Shown here: positions 44,724 to 52,876 of the stretch, piece by piece
Position numbering within the stretch: the first letter of the stretch is position 1
How the letters are laid out: every line of letters starts with the position of its first letter
Assembly: GCF_002835995.1 (NCBI RefSeq)
Contig: NZ_PJBZ01000047.1
Coordinates: 1-58,352 of the forward strand
DNA length: 58,352 bases
Source: Psychromonas sp. Urea-02u-13
GTDB lineage: Bacteria; Pseudomonadota; Gammaproteobacteria; Enterobacterales; Psychromonadaceae
Direction of reading: 5' to 3'
The notes under the pieces: model-generated
Told to the model about the DNA's origin: nothing
Seen by the model: the letters and a program-made list of their open reading frames with translations, nothing else
Database searches by the model: none
Made by a program: the position numbers and the translations under genes

Positions 44724-46587
44724 TACCCACGACCCCTTTTTGTTTGTTTTTTTGCTTCGGATTTAATTTCGATTTATCTGAGTGCGTACAGTTATTGACA
44801 GAACTCCAAGGGGAAAACTGACGTTTTCTAACTGCATTGCTCTCCTGTGTTTTTGTGGCTCTGACTATCTCCCATGAACCCTCTCTAGTGACTTTTTCAA
44901 GACCTAAAGACTCAACACCCTGTGTTTTATTAACAAGCTCTCCGTAGCTGTTTTCGACTTGCTTATAAGTCAGTGAAACAGGCATTAATGAGCGAGGGCA
45001 AAAAATACCGCCCATTGATAAGAGGTACATTGACCAGTTGCCAATGTCCGCGCTATAACGGGCTAATTCGAGCGGGTGCTTTTCGTTTTTAAGATCTATA
45101 AATGATTTGATTTGTGCGGGACTTTCTTCGTTTTCAGTTTCGGTTTTAATATTGGTGCTTGGTAGTCTGCGCAATTCACGCCATACGCCCACAGGTGCAC
45201 CGCCTATTTGTTGAAATTGGCGAATACCCCACAATGAAGCCCATGCACAAGCAGATAACGCTTCACCTTTGGCACTGTCATCTAATTTGTAACCATCTAT
45301 ATTTTTAGCAATGTATTTAGCAATGTAACCCGTAGCGGTACCACGTTTTTTATCAATGCGTTTATAGTCAAAGCGAGGGGTAATATCTTCGCCTAACTCC
45401 TCTCTATCTTCGGCTAAAAAGTATTCCTGCAGGACGTCTAAAATTTCCCCTTCATGTTCGGGTGCAAAAAAGAAAAGAGCATGCCAATGTGGTGTTCCAT
45501 CATGGTGAGGCTCAGCAACACGAAACCCCATTAAAGGGATCTCTAATCTGTTTAATTTTGCTCTGGCTTTTTGCCATGTAGCACAAAGGTAGTTTTGTGT
45601 TTGTGATGGGTTATAGCCTTGGTAGTGTTTGTTATTTACCGATGACCATTTGTCTTTTCGTTCAACCGCTGTAAAAGCGTGATATTTAGAGGGAGCGGTA
45701 ATCGTAAAGAAACCACCCATTAATTTATGTTCATCTGCGGTATCTTCAAAACCGCGCATCCTAACCATTAATTCAGTACGTCTAAGCTCTTTGTTTGCAA
45801 TGCTTCCATCAACTACGCCACGCATGGGAATTTCTTCCCCTGTTTCGGTATTACGAGCAACCATTTTTTCAATATAGAGATCACCTGCTTTTTTACGTGA
45901 AACAAATTCCTTACGGCCTGTTTCACTCACATATTTTGAAACGCCCAAACGCGTTTTACCGCTAATTATTCGACAGTGTTCGCAAAATTGCATGTAAGCA
46001 CGTTCTATTTTAGCCTCCCACCATTTATCAGTGCGTAAACGCTCAATACGACCCATAGCCAATAATTCATTCTTTCTCAGCTTGTACTCACCCTTGCTTT
46101 CGTTTTCTTCTTGAATTAATCGTGCGGTGGGTGGGGTAGGTGTGAAGTGCCAAAAGTTGGCATATTCAAGCATCTTTTTTTCAGTGGGGAACAGGCCAAT
46201 ATTTATTGGTGAAGTGCAATCTATTAAAATCGCCTGACATGCATCAGCACACAATTTAGCTTGTGCCTTACGTAGTTTGATTGTTTTTAATTTATTGAGT
46301 GATACAGGGAAAAATTGCAAAGCACTTGAAAGCTTTGCGATTTCACCACGTAACCATTGAAGGGCAGAATATCGCCCATTATAAGCATTACTATTCCACT
46401 TTTTTACATAGCGCAAATAGACATCATTAGCGCATTCAACAGGCAATAGTTTATTGATTAACTTGGTTGCCTGTTGTTTTTCATCCGCCCATTTAAGCAA
46501 AAGGATTTCACGGCCTTTATCTGAAAAGCGCGAATTCATAGAGGTTAATAATTTAGGTTGAGTATTAAAAATATTACGGCTAATCAT
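44698..46587 (-). CDS. Rolling-circle replication initiator (HUH endonuclease, phage GPA type)
   Basis: The 629-aa protein is very close to the size of PM2 replication protein P12 (634 aa). It has the HUH motif HWH at 367-369 within DGTPHWHALFFF, and the paired catalytic tyrosines Y421 and Y425 in GYIAKYIAKN. That is the YxxxY form of superfamily-I initiators such as phiX174 A and P2 A. It nicks the origin and starts rolling-circle synthesis. Its ATG shares a base with the upstream stop (TAATG). The origin itself is not obvious; it may lie within this gene, as in related phages. Confidence 0.9.
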   Translation of the reverse strand: MISRNIFNTQPKLLTSMNSRFSDKGREILLLKWADEKQQATKLINKLLPVECANDVYLRYVKKWNSNAYNGRYSALQWLRGEIAKLSSALQFFPVSLNKLKTIKLRKAQAKLCADACQAILIDCTSPINIGLFPTEKKMLEYANFWHFTPTPPTARLIQEENESKGEYKLRKNELLAMGRIERLRTDKWWEAKIERAYMQFCEHCRIISGKTRLGVSKYVSETGRKEFVSRKKAGDLYIEKMVARNTETGEEIPMRGVVDGSIANKELRRTELMVRMRGFEDTADEHKLMGGFFTITAPSKYHAFTAVERKDKWSSVNNKHYQGYNPSQTQNYLCATWQKARAKLNRLEIPLMGFRVAEPHHDGTPHWHALFFFAPEHEGEILDVLQEYFLAEDREELGEDITPRFDYKRIDKKRGTATGYIAKYIAKNIDGYKLDDSAKGEALSACAWASLWGIRQFQQIGGAPVGVWRELRRLPSTNIKTETENEESPAQIKSFIDLKNEKHPLELARYSADIGNWSMYLLSMGGIFCPRSLMPVSLTYKQVENSYGELVNKTQGVESLGLEKVTREGSWEIVRATKTQESNAVRKRQFSPWSSVNNCTHSDKSKLNPKQKNKQKGVVGSEKSKYRE

Positions 46588-46856
46588 TACTTGAACTCAT
46601 AGCGCGATAAATTAGAAAAGGGCGCAGTTAATCGGCTTAAACCCTGTATTTTCTTCAATATTCTAATGCGCTCTAAATCGTTTAATTCGCATAGCTTCTT
46701 TTTAGCCGTTTCAATAACATCTGTTTTCTTGCCGACCTTAGCCACAACACAGAAAAATGAACGCTCTTCATGGGTTAAGCTATCCCACAAAATGGCACCA
46801 CGGCTTGATTGATTTAGTTGTTCGTAAATTGAATTAATGTGAGTTTGACTATTCAT
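46587..46856 (-). CDS. Early provirus protein, 89 aa, unknown function
   Basis: Soluble and helical: INSIYEQLNQSSRGAILWDSLTHEERSFF, then a Lys-rich middle. It is coupled by single-base stop/start overlaps to both neighbours, just upstream of Rep, so it is likely expressed with the replication genes. No domain recognised. Confidence 0.7.
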   Translation of the reverse strand: MNSQTHINSIYEQLNQSSRGAILWDSLTHEERSFFCVVAKVGKKTDVIETAKKKLCELNDLERIRILKKIQGLSRLTAPFSNLSRYEFK

Positions 46857-47068
46857 TACGCCACATCTTCAAAATCAAAGCGTTCAATTCTCAATTCCAA
46901 AATTTCTGAATAGCCCATCATGAGGTTAAATTGTTTTGTTAGCCTCGATATTTCGCTCAATAAAACGCGTTCTCTTAAATCATCGGATAAAAGAAAACCC
47001 TTTAGATCACTTATTTTTTTATCTAACTCTTTTTTTTCTTCAACTACTCTTTTTTGATAGTTCTTCAT
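46856..47068 (-). CDS. Small coiled protein, crAss001_48-like family, 70 aa
   Basis: The pattern YQKRVVEEKKELDKKISDLKGFL...MMGYSEILELRIERF resembles a widespread small phage protein family known from many temperate phages (crAss001_48-related). It is helical and charged, of unknown function. It belongs to the early leftward operon. Confidence 0.65.
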   Translation of the reverse strand: MKNYQKRVVEEKKELDKKISDLKGFLLSDDLRERVLLSEISRLTKQFNLMMGYSEILELRIERFDFEDVA

Positions 47069-47310
47069 TATTCACTCTCCAACGTGTGTGTTTCTAGTTT
47101 GAATTGACCAGAGTCAACCAACTTATAAACTTCAACTAAATCAATCAGTACCGTTTGGCGTTCAGATTGACGGGGGATAATTGGCATTTCACCTTCGCTT
47201 ACCATGCGTTTAACACGAGAAACAGACATACCCGTTAAAAAACAAAAGCGATTCAATGCCATAAAGGGCGCAGGGGCGGTGATATGTATTACAGTTTTCT
47301 CAATACTCAT
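47068..47310 (-). CDS. AlpA/MerR-like DNA-binding protein (excisionase/activator candidate)
   Basis: The 80-aa protein starts at ATG 47310 with GAGGAG upstream. It has a winged-helix-like stretch (MALNRFCFLTGMSVSRVKRMVSEGEMPIIPR) typical of AlpA/excisionase proteins. As the first leftward gene, facing the repressor, it could act as Cro-like switch, activator or excisionase. The longer open frame upstream covers the divergent control region and is not used. Confidence 0.75.
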   Translation of the reverse strand: MSIEKTVIHITAPAPFMALNRFCFLTGMSVSRVKRMVSEGEMPIIPRQSERQTVLIDLVEVYKLVDSGQFKLETHTLESE

Positions 47311-47428
47311 GATTAAAGTACTCCTCAAGTGGTAAACTAAAAGTTCGTATATGTGCGTATTAGTGCGCAATCGCAACTGCTGACCCGTACGTCCCAGTAT
47401 ACTAGGCCAAACGAAAGAGGTAATCAAC
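47311..47428. promoter_or_regulatory. Divergent control region of the provirus
   Basis: 118 bp between the leftward early genes and the rightward repressor. It contains CGTAT (47346, 47356) and CGCAA (47366) at 10-bp spacing, a further CGTAC at 47386, and AGTATACT at 47395-47402. The 19-bp segment starting 47345 recurs at 51254 near attR with one difference. It should hold the lysogeny switch operators. Confidence 0.65.
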
Positions 47429-47719
47429 ATGAATTTAGGAAAAAAAATAAAATCAATACGAATTTGTGAGCGCTTAAATCAAGTCGATTTCAGTCAACTC
47501 ATTGATTTACCTATAGGAACACTACAAGGTTATGAGCAAGAGAAAAGGCACCCTACCAGTGAGGGATTGCTAAAAATTACAACGCATGAACAGTTAAAAA
47601 AGTACACGTTATGGTTAATGACGGGTGATACAGCTCTTGAGTCAGGTCAGGTTTGCCCTGATTTTTCTATTTTATTAAGTTGCGGTCTTATCGAAGACGA
47701 GACGGAAAAGCGAGCATAA
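47429..47719 (+). CDS. Repressor-like XRE-family regulator
   Basis: The 96-aa protein has an HTH_3/XRE-type N-terminus: LGKKIKSIRICERLNQVDFSQLIDLPIGTLQGYEQEKRHPTSEGLLKI. The C-terminal tail lacks a cleavable domain. It is the first rightward gene, divergent from the AlpA-like protein, hence the likely lysogeny repressor. RecA-mediated autocleavage is not expected at this size. Confidence 0.85.
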   Translation: MNLGKKIKSIRICERLNQVDFSQLIDLPIGTLQGYEQEKRHPTSEGLLKITTHEQLKKYTLWLMTGDTALESGQVCPDFSILLSCGLIEDETEKRA

Positions 47720-47756
47720 GCAACTGCATGAAGATGTTTTACCGATGGGGTGCAAT

Positions 47757-48716
47757 ATGTTGATTCAAAAAGGTAATAAATGGATAACCGATGCGGATGC
47801 AAGTCGTGAATTCAACTTGCGAATTGATGCGCTCGGATATCAAAAACGTCTTAAAAATAGAACAGAAAATCACATTCGTGAAGAGATGCAACGTGATAAT
47901 AGAACGTTGAGCAAATTGATTAATATCTGGTATAGGCTTCATGGCAATGTTTTAAAAGACGGTTATCCCAGATGTAAAAAGCTTCTTTGGGTAGCGAATG
48001 AATTAGATAACCCTATAGGAGCGTTGTTCTCCAGTGAAGTGTTTGCACGATACCGTGAAAAGCGAGTAAGTGAAGTTTCAACGACGACGATTAATCGAGA
48101 GCATGCTTATTTACGTGCTGTTTTTAACGAGTTGAAACGCTTAGGTGTGATCACTTATGAAAACCCATTAACCAACATTCGCCAGTTCAAAGAGACTGAA
48201 AAAGGTTTACGTTTTTTAACCTTTGACGAAATAAGCACGTTATTAAAAATGTGTGAACGTTCAAGTAATAAATCATTATCACCAGTCGTTAAAATTTGTT
48301 TGGCAACGGGGGCAAGGTGGAGTGAAGCGGAGGGGTTAAAAGCATCTCAAGTTATCAATAACAAGATCACTTATTTAGACACTAAGAGCGGTAAAAATAG
48401 AACGGTACCCATTTCTAATTCGTTATTTAATGAACTAGACGAGCTTGGCAAGTCTGGTGACCAACGATTATTTATAGGCTGTATTAATGCGTATCGTGTT
48501 GCGATAAAAGCGGCGTTTATCCAATTACCCAAAGGGCAACTTTCCCACGTTCTACGACATTCATTTGCTAGCCACTTTATTATGAAGGGGGGAAATATCG
48601 TTGTACTCAAAGATATTTTAGGGCACAGCACAATAGAAACAACCATGCGCTACGCCCATTTAGCACCGGAACATTTAGCCGATGCTGTTAAATTAAATCC
48701 ATTAGAGAATAATTAA
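47757..48716 (+). CDS. Tyrosine-family site-specific integrase
   Basis: A ~319-aa phage integrase with the catalytic set (numbered from the upstream in-frame ATG at 47745) Arg191 (ATGARWSEAEGL), His268 and Arg271 (LSHVLRHSF), His294 (ILGHST) and Tyr303 (TTMRYAH). The N-terminal SAM-like core-binding domain spans about 95-150. I prefer ATG 47757, preceded by GGGGTG. It should catalyse integration at the tRNA-Trp site, 2.6 kb from attR. Confidence 0.93.
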   Translation: MLIQKGNKWITDADASREFNLRIDALGYQKRLKNRTENHIREEMQRDNRTLSKLINIWYRLHGNVLKDGYPRCKKLLWVANELDNPIGALFSSEVFARYREKRVSEVSTTTINREHAYLRAVFNELKRLGVITYENPLTNIRQFKETEKGLRFLTFDEISTLLKMCERSSNKSLSPVVKICLATGARWSEAEGLKASQVINNKITYLDTKSGKNRTVPISNSLFNELDELGKSGDQRLFIGCINAYRVAIKAAFIQLPKGQLSHVLRHSFASHFIMKGGNIVVLKDILGHSTIETTMRYAHLAPEHLADAVKLNPLENN

Positions 48717-48965
48717 AACTATCTCTTTTAACCGTTTGGCAGTGAAAAGGGCATCAAATCAAATAACGTTTTTTACCCTCGGAAAACGCTCAATTTGAAA
48801 CAAAATATTAACAAGCTTAATTAATGCCGGCACTAACAATGAACCACTCGTTTTAAGCGGTTCGTTCAAATGTTTTTACTAACCTGTTATTTTCATATGC
48901 CAAAACGGGTGTTTAACATAATAGTGATTTTACGCATATTTATTTATATTCACCTGTTCAGTAAA
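48717..48965. other. Gap between integrase and restriction enzyme gene
   Basis: The two flanking genes converge here. An imperfect hairpin GAACCACTC...AAGCGGTTC around 48840-48866 could be a terminator. Otherwise nothing is seen. Confidence 0.5.
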
Positions 48966-50135
48966 TTACTTAAAACGTAATTGAAGGCAAATGTCCATAA
49001 AATCATTATTATGTTCTGTATAATGAAGTGCATAATTATATGATTTTTTACTTCCCTGTCCTGTAGAAGAAGGAGTTTCAAATCGAAGATTGTAATAAAG
49101 ATAATCTTGAAGAGCATTCCAATTATAAAGGTGATAACAAACTACGTCACCAGTTTCTTTCACTACAATATAGCCTCCAGATGCATCATATTCGCCAGAC
49201 CATGGTCTTTTAGGTTGCATGCCTAGAGCCGCATCTACAATAAGACGTTTAATTTTATATTTGTAAAAGTCGAGTAATCTGGTGGAATCTTTAGTAGTAA
49301 AATTACAAGGATTCTTTACAGCAACTATATCAACTATTTCAGAGAGGCTAGTTATTTTTGAACTCATAAATACAAGTAAGCATTCGGATAATATAACATC
49401 TAAAGAAGAGTCAATAATGAGAATATTCTCTTGAAAATTATTACTTTTAATTCTATTAAATGATAAAAAATAACCTGCTTCTAGCAATAATTTCACTCGA
49501 CCTTTAGGGCCTGTATCAATAGGTAAATCATCCCTATCATATTGATGCGGTTCTAATAAATTACTTATCTCATAAGTATCGTTAATCTTATAAGGCTTTG
49601 TTATCTTATATTGAAATAAAGTCTGTCCTGATGCATTTATTAAAGTTGCAGGTGAGCTATGCTTTGATTTTATACTAAAACCAACTTCATTTTCAAAACC
49701 AGTCATAACATCATGAATAACGATATGTATATCAGCTTTTTTTGAAGATGATTGTTTCGTTACTGGGTTCTTTAGCTTATCTAAAATAGAAGATATTTCA
49801 GGTACTAAAAAAGCGCGTCCTTTCCTAGAAGATATTATTTTAAAAAAACGATCTGCCTCATCTTTAAAATCAATCATTTTGATGTAATCCGTACAACCAT
49901 CGGACTCCACTTTTATTTCTTTATTTCTAGTATCGACATGATAAATAACAGGAATTGGATTTTGTTTTATACTATCAGAACGTTGCATTTCAATTGAAAT
50001 AACCGGAAAATAATTATCATTGAGTTTATTTAATGAGCCATCGGCAGCGTATAAACGTCCTTCTGAAAGTACGTTTAGTAAAACATAAAATTCAGCCCAT
50101 TCACCTGCATTTCTTTTTGAGTGTATTTCTGACAA
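48966..50135 (-). CDS. Type II restriction endonuclease, HpaII-like family
   Basis: The 389-aa protein resembles the RE_HpaII family: NAGEWAEFYVLLNVLSEGRLYAADGSLNKL at the N-terminus and GFSIKSKHSSPATLINASGQTLF in the middle, where the acidic/Lys catalytic residues of the family are expected. It follows the C5 methyltransferase after 12 bp on the same strand, a standard R-M pairing. HpaII cuts CCGG; the same specificity here is an inference. It is carried between the provirus integrase and attR. Confidence 0.82.
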   Translation of the reverse strand: MSEIHSKRNAGEWAEFYVLLNVLSEGRLYAADGSLNKLNDNYFPVISIEMQRSDSIKQNPIPVIYHVDTRNKEIKVESDGCTDYIKMIDFKDEADRFFKIISSRKGRAFLVPEISSILDKLKNPVTKQSSSKKADIHIVIHDVMTGFENEVGFSIKSKHSSPATLINASGQTLFQYKITKPYKINDTYEISNLLEPHQYDRDDLPIDTGPKGRVKLLLEAGYFLSFNRIKSNNFQENILIIDSSLDVILSECLLVFMSSKITSLSEIVDIVAVKNPCNFTTKDSTRLLDFYKYKIKRLIVDAALGMQPKRPWSGEYDASGGYIVVKETGDVVCYHLYNWNALQDYLYYNLRFETPSSTGQGSKKSYNYALHYTEHNNDFMDICLQLRFK

Positions 50136-50147
50136 AATTAAACCTTA

Positions 50148-51041
50148 TTAATTTAAAAATATGGAGTTATGTGTTTTTAAATAATTTATTATTTTTGCAG
50201 CGGTTGCTTCGACTGCATTTACAGCTACGCTATTACCTAGCTGTTTCATAGCCTGGGTTGTAGATACTGGAAATGAAAAGTCATCAGGAAATCCCATCAT
50301 TTTTATCCCTTCGACTGGGGATAATACTTTGACCTCACCATCAACTAAATAAGTATCCCAATTACGGCGGTCATGTAAACCAGACCGACGACCACCAACG
50401 CGAAGTGTATAGCCTATTTTTTTAGGGCATTCCCCACCCCAAATATCAGACATATTTGTGGTTAATGGAACCGCTTCAGGAAATTCAAATATAGGCATGT
50501 TGGATATATCTTTACGAAATCCTACAATATATACACGAGGACGATGTTGAGGTAGTCCATGGTCAGAGGCTTTGACAACTTTATATTGAAAGCTATAACC
50601 AAGTTGATTCTCTAAATAATCTTGAATAATTTTAAATGTTTTTCCATCATCATGTTTTAGTATGTGACGAACATTCTCTAAGAAAAATGCCTTTGGCCTT
50701 TTACTTTCAATTATTGAGCAAATGTTAAAAAACATATTGCCCCGATCATCTTTATCTTCATTAAACCCCTTTTTATAGCCTGCTTGACTAAATGGCTGGC
50801 AAGGGAAACCGGCACAAAGGATGTCGAAATTAGGGATTTGTTCTTTGGGTGAAATTATTTTTAATATATCGTCATTGAACATGCCAGAATCGAATAGATT
50901 AGGAGAGTATTTATATAAGTTTTCTTTGTAAGTAATTCGAGCATTTTTATCTATTTCTGATGCAAAAACGCACTCTGCATTAAGCTTGTGAAAAGCTATA
51001 TGGAAACCGCCAATACCAGCGAATAGGTCAATAAATTTCAT
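50148..51041 (-). CDS. DNA (cytosine-5) methyltransferase
   Basis: A 297-aa m5C methyltransferase with motif I (DLFAGIGGFHIAF), motif IV PCQ at 80-82 with catalytic Cys81, motif VI ENV (122-124), motif VIII (QHRPRVYIVGFR) and motif X (QLGNSVAVNAVEAT) near the C-terminus. The target-recognition region is short, as in HpaII/Dcm-like enzymes. It protects DNA against the downstream HpaII-like nuclease. Expression first from an upstream promoter near attR fits the need to methylate before cutting. Confidence 0.95.
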   Translation of the reverse strand: MKFIDLFAGIGGFHIAFHKLNAECVFASEIDKNARITYKENLYKYSPNLFDSGMFNDDILKIISPKEQIPNFDILCAGFPCQPFSQAGYKKGFNEDKDDRGNMFFNICSIIESKRPKAFFLENVRHILKHDDGKTFKIIQDYLENQLGYSFQYKVVKASDHGLPQHRPRVYIVGFRKDISNMPIFEFPEAVPLTTNMSDIWGGECPKKIGYTLRVGGRRSGLHDRRNWDTYLVDGEVKVLSPVEGIKMMGFPDDFSFPVSTTQAMKQLGNSVAVNAVEATAAKIINYLKTHNSIFLN

Positions 51042-51067
51042 AATGTGTTCCGTAGTAATTTGAGGGA

Positions 51068-51084
51068 ACTTATAACATGTAAGT
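51068..51084. promoter_or_regulatory. Palindrome upstream of the methyltransferase gene
   Basis: ACTTA (51068-51072) and TAAGT (51080-51084) are arms around TAACATG, 27-43 bp upstream of the methyltransferase start, with GGG/CCC just outside. It is a candidate operator for R-M control; no C-protein gene is present, so self-regulation by the methyltransferase is one option. Confidence 0.4.
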
Positions 51085-51219
51085 GACCCTTTAATACAGG
51101 ATTAAATAGAAATAAATAGATTCAATTCAGTGTTAAATAAAAAGTCTGTATTTGTATTATTCATTTACCATAATACCCGTTATACGAATAATTATGCAAT
51201 TCACTTTTGCATAACCAAG

Positions 51220-51243
51220 CACGCTAATTAGCGTGTTTTTTTT
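51220..51243 (+). terminator. Orphan terminator near attR
   Basis: The perfect palindrome CACGCTAATTAGCGTG (51220-51235) is followed by eight T on the plus strand. No plus-strand gene precedes it within 2.5 kb; it may end a short unannotated transcript. Confidence 0.75.
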
Positions 51244-51253
51244 GCCTTTTGAA

Positions 51254-51290
51254 TCGTATATGTCCGTATTAGGTCGTATTGAGTCGTAAA
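51254..51290. promoter_or_regulatory. CGTA array beside attR (candidate integrase arm sites)
   Basis: CGTAT at 51255, 51265 and 51275, and CGTAA at 51285, are spaced exactly 10 bp, one helical turn, ending 48 bp before the attR core. Similar 10-bp-phased motifs lie at 47346-47370 in the control region. Confidence 0.6.
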
Positions 51291-51336
51291 TTCACTTTTA
51301 ATGATTTCAATCTTTTGATTTAAAAGAAAAACAACT

Positions 51337-51384
51337 GGATTCCAAATCCGTATGTTGGGAGTTCGAATCTCTCCACCCCTGCCA
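51337..51384. repeat. attR: right 48-bp att core
   Basis: Exact copy of 37566-37613 (the 3' part of tRNA-Trp). It is not a complete tRNA, because the 5' half is missing. Confidence 0.93.
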
Positions 51385-51394
51385 CATTCAGATG

Positions 51395-51426
51395 AAACCC
51401 TAACGAGAAATCGTTGGGGTTTTTTC
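51395..51426 (+). terminator. Displaced native tRNA-Trp terminator
   Basis: CCCTAACGA, loop GAAA, TCGTTGGGG, then T-run. It lies 14 bp after the attR CCA, where a tRNA-Trp terminator would have been before the provirus inserted. A second copy is at 52762-52793. Confidence 0.85.
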
Positions 51427-51802
51427 GTTTCTGATGCCCTATAAATTATCCCTATCTATATTTTCATAGACGTACAACGAAACCGACTCTTCACTACGCC
51501 TTATTCTGTTCTAATTGAAGTGCTCACAAACATATATTTCGCGTATATCTCTTTTGTATAATGCGCTTTAAAAACTACAATTTACATATCGACTGTATTC
51601 ACCACTCAAAAAGAACCAGTTAAAGGGGCCTTTAAACTTTATCTGGGGTCGATTATAAAAATCACTGTGGTGATTATTAACGCCATATCATCATATCATC
51701 ATGACATTTCGATTCACGGTTCTGCTGTAACGTTCACAACACCATGAAAGAATTGGTTTGTGGCTACCGTGTTTTATTTTTTTCGTGGCAGGGTTTTATC
51801 GT
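51427..51802. other. Intergenic region before the island binding-protein gene
   Basis: No gene is visible. The first ~45 bp are repeated near 52800-52838. The stretch ATCATCATATCATCATGA near 51687-51704 is a simple repeat. Confidence 0.45.
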
Positions 51803-52633
51803 ATGAAAAAGATTGTTTTTTTTATTCTCATGTATTTTATTTCAAATTCTGTTGTGTTTTCTGCGCAGAACGTGACGATTGCCACTTATGATGTTCTTCC
51901 TCCATTTGCATTCAAAGATACACATGGAAAATTGACCGGCACTTATATTGAGATAGTAAAAAGCGCCGTGTCGAAGATGCCGGATTATACCGTCACTTTC
52001 AAAGTGTTGCCTTGGACCAGGGCAAAGAGGGAAATAGAATCAGGCATGATGTTCGCAATTCTCCCGCCTTATTTTCACGCCCATGATTGGCTGACAGAGA
52101 CGGAACCCAAACGCCCGTATATCTGGCCTTATTCGCTACCACTGCTTATGCAACGTGATGTAGTGGTCTGCAATGAAAAAGTGCTGGCGACGGCATCCCG
52201 AATAAAATATCCGGATGATTATAAGGGCCTGACATTTGCCATGTGGCGGGGTGATGGAAGGGCGGGTGAAAAATTCACTCGATTGGTGGCGGAGAAAAAA
52301 ATTAACGTATTTCTGCTCAGTGATATGGAAACCATTATCCCTTTTCTATTGGATGAAAGAGCGGATTGTACTGTGACTTCCAGAATTCCCTTTGCATGGT
52401 ATGTGAAAAAAATTAAAGAATCTGGAAAGTATCAGAAACATTACAAGAAAGGAGTCGTTTTGAAAGAAGTCGCCGTCATTTCCAGTAACGAAGGGTATTT
52501 AGGATATACAGATATTAATGCCGAGAAAAATTTTCCCTATAAAAAAGATTTTTCAATTAAGTTCGATATTGAAATTTACAAAATGAAAAAAAATGGTGAA
52601 ATTGAGCAGATCATTAACCGCTTTGTTAAGTGA
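51803..52633 (+). CDS. Periplasmic solute-binding protein (SBP_bac_3-like)
   Basis: The ~276-aa protein has a signal peptide (KKIVFFILMYFISNSVVFSAQ) and an amino-acid-binding-like domain: ATYDVLPPFAFKDTHGKLTGTYIEIVKSAV, then KVLPWTRAKREIESG and GLTFAMWRGDGRAG. I start at ATG 51803. No transporter genes are near. It is boxed between two diverged copies of the tRNA-Trp 3' end with terminator, so it appears to be cargo of an older insertion or duplication at this site. Ligand unknown. Confidence 0.8.
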   Translation: MKKIVFFILMYFISNSVVFSAQNVTIATYDVLPPFAFKDTHGKLTGTYIEIVKSAVSKMPDYTVTFKVLPWTRAKREIESGMMFAILPPYFHAHDWLTETEPKRPYIWPYSLPLLMQRDVVVCNEKVLATASRIKYPDDYKGLTFAMWRGDGRAGEKFTRLVAEKKINVFLLSDMETIIPFLLDERADCTVTSRIPFAWYVKKIKESGKYQKHYKKGVVLKEVAVISSNEGYLGYTDINAEKNFPYKKDFSIKFDIEIYKMKKNGEIEQIINRFVK

Positions 52634-52716
52634 CAGATCTTTTACGCTGCATTCATGAGTAATGGTCTGTTATAAAGTTCAACGAATTTTTAGGTATTGC
52701 CTCTAGCTCTACCTTT

Positions 52717-52838
52717 GTATGTTTGGCGCTTGAATCTCTCCACCTCTGCCATATTCAGATGAAGCCCTAACGAGAAATCGTTGGGGCTTTTTTGTTTCTG
52801 ATGTCCTATAAATTATCCCCGTCTATATATTTCATATA
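52717..52838. repeat. Degenerate copy of tRNA-Trp 3' end plus terminator
   Basis: This segment aligns with 51349-51470: the T-arm and acceptor end with several changes (for example CCACCTCTGCCA for CCACCCCTGCCA), then the terminator hairpin and ~45 bp of flank. The terminator hairpin here is longer and intact. Confidence 0.85.
52762..52793 (+). terminator. Terminator copy in the degenerate att region
   Basis: AAGCCCTAACGA, loop GAAA, TCGTTGGGGCTT, T-run. Homologous to the terminator at 51395-51426; it now ends transcription from the binding-protein gene. Confidence 0.85.
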
Positions 52839-52876
52839 CATATAAGGAAATTTACTATTTATAACGGCTCAGTTTA

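Larger units (their letters stand above)
37566..51384. mobile_element. Integrated corticovirus-like (PM2-like) provirus with restriction-modification cargo
   Basis: A 13.8-kb element inserted in tRNA-Trp between perfect 48-bp repeats. It encodes a tyrosine integrase, repressor, HUH Rep, FtsK/HerA-type packaging ATPase, P2-like capsid protein, many one-helix membrane proteins, and an M15 peptidase/holin pair. There is no tail, portal or terminase gene. PM2 has a ~10-kb circular genome, an internal membrane and the same hallmark trio (Rep, ATPase, double-jelly-roll capsid). The core from attL to the integrase end is about 11.1 kb. The HpaII-type R-M pair makes up most of the remaining 2.6 kb. 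Confidence 0.88.

Noticed and set aside
51337..51384. Second tRNA-Trp gene
   Set aside because: Only the 3' 48 bp are present; the acceptor 5' strand and D-arm are missing, so it is an att duplicate.
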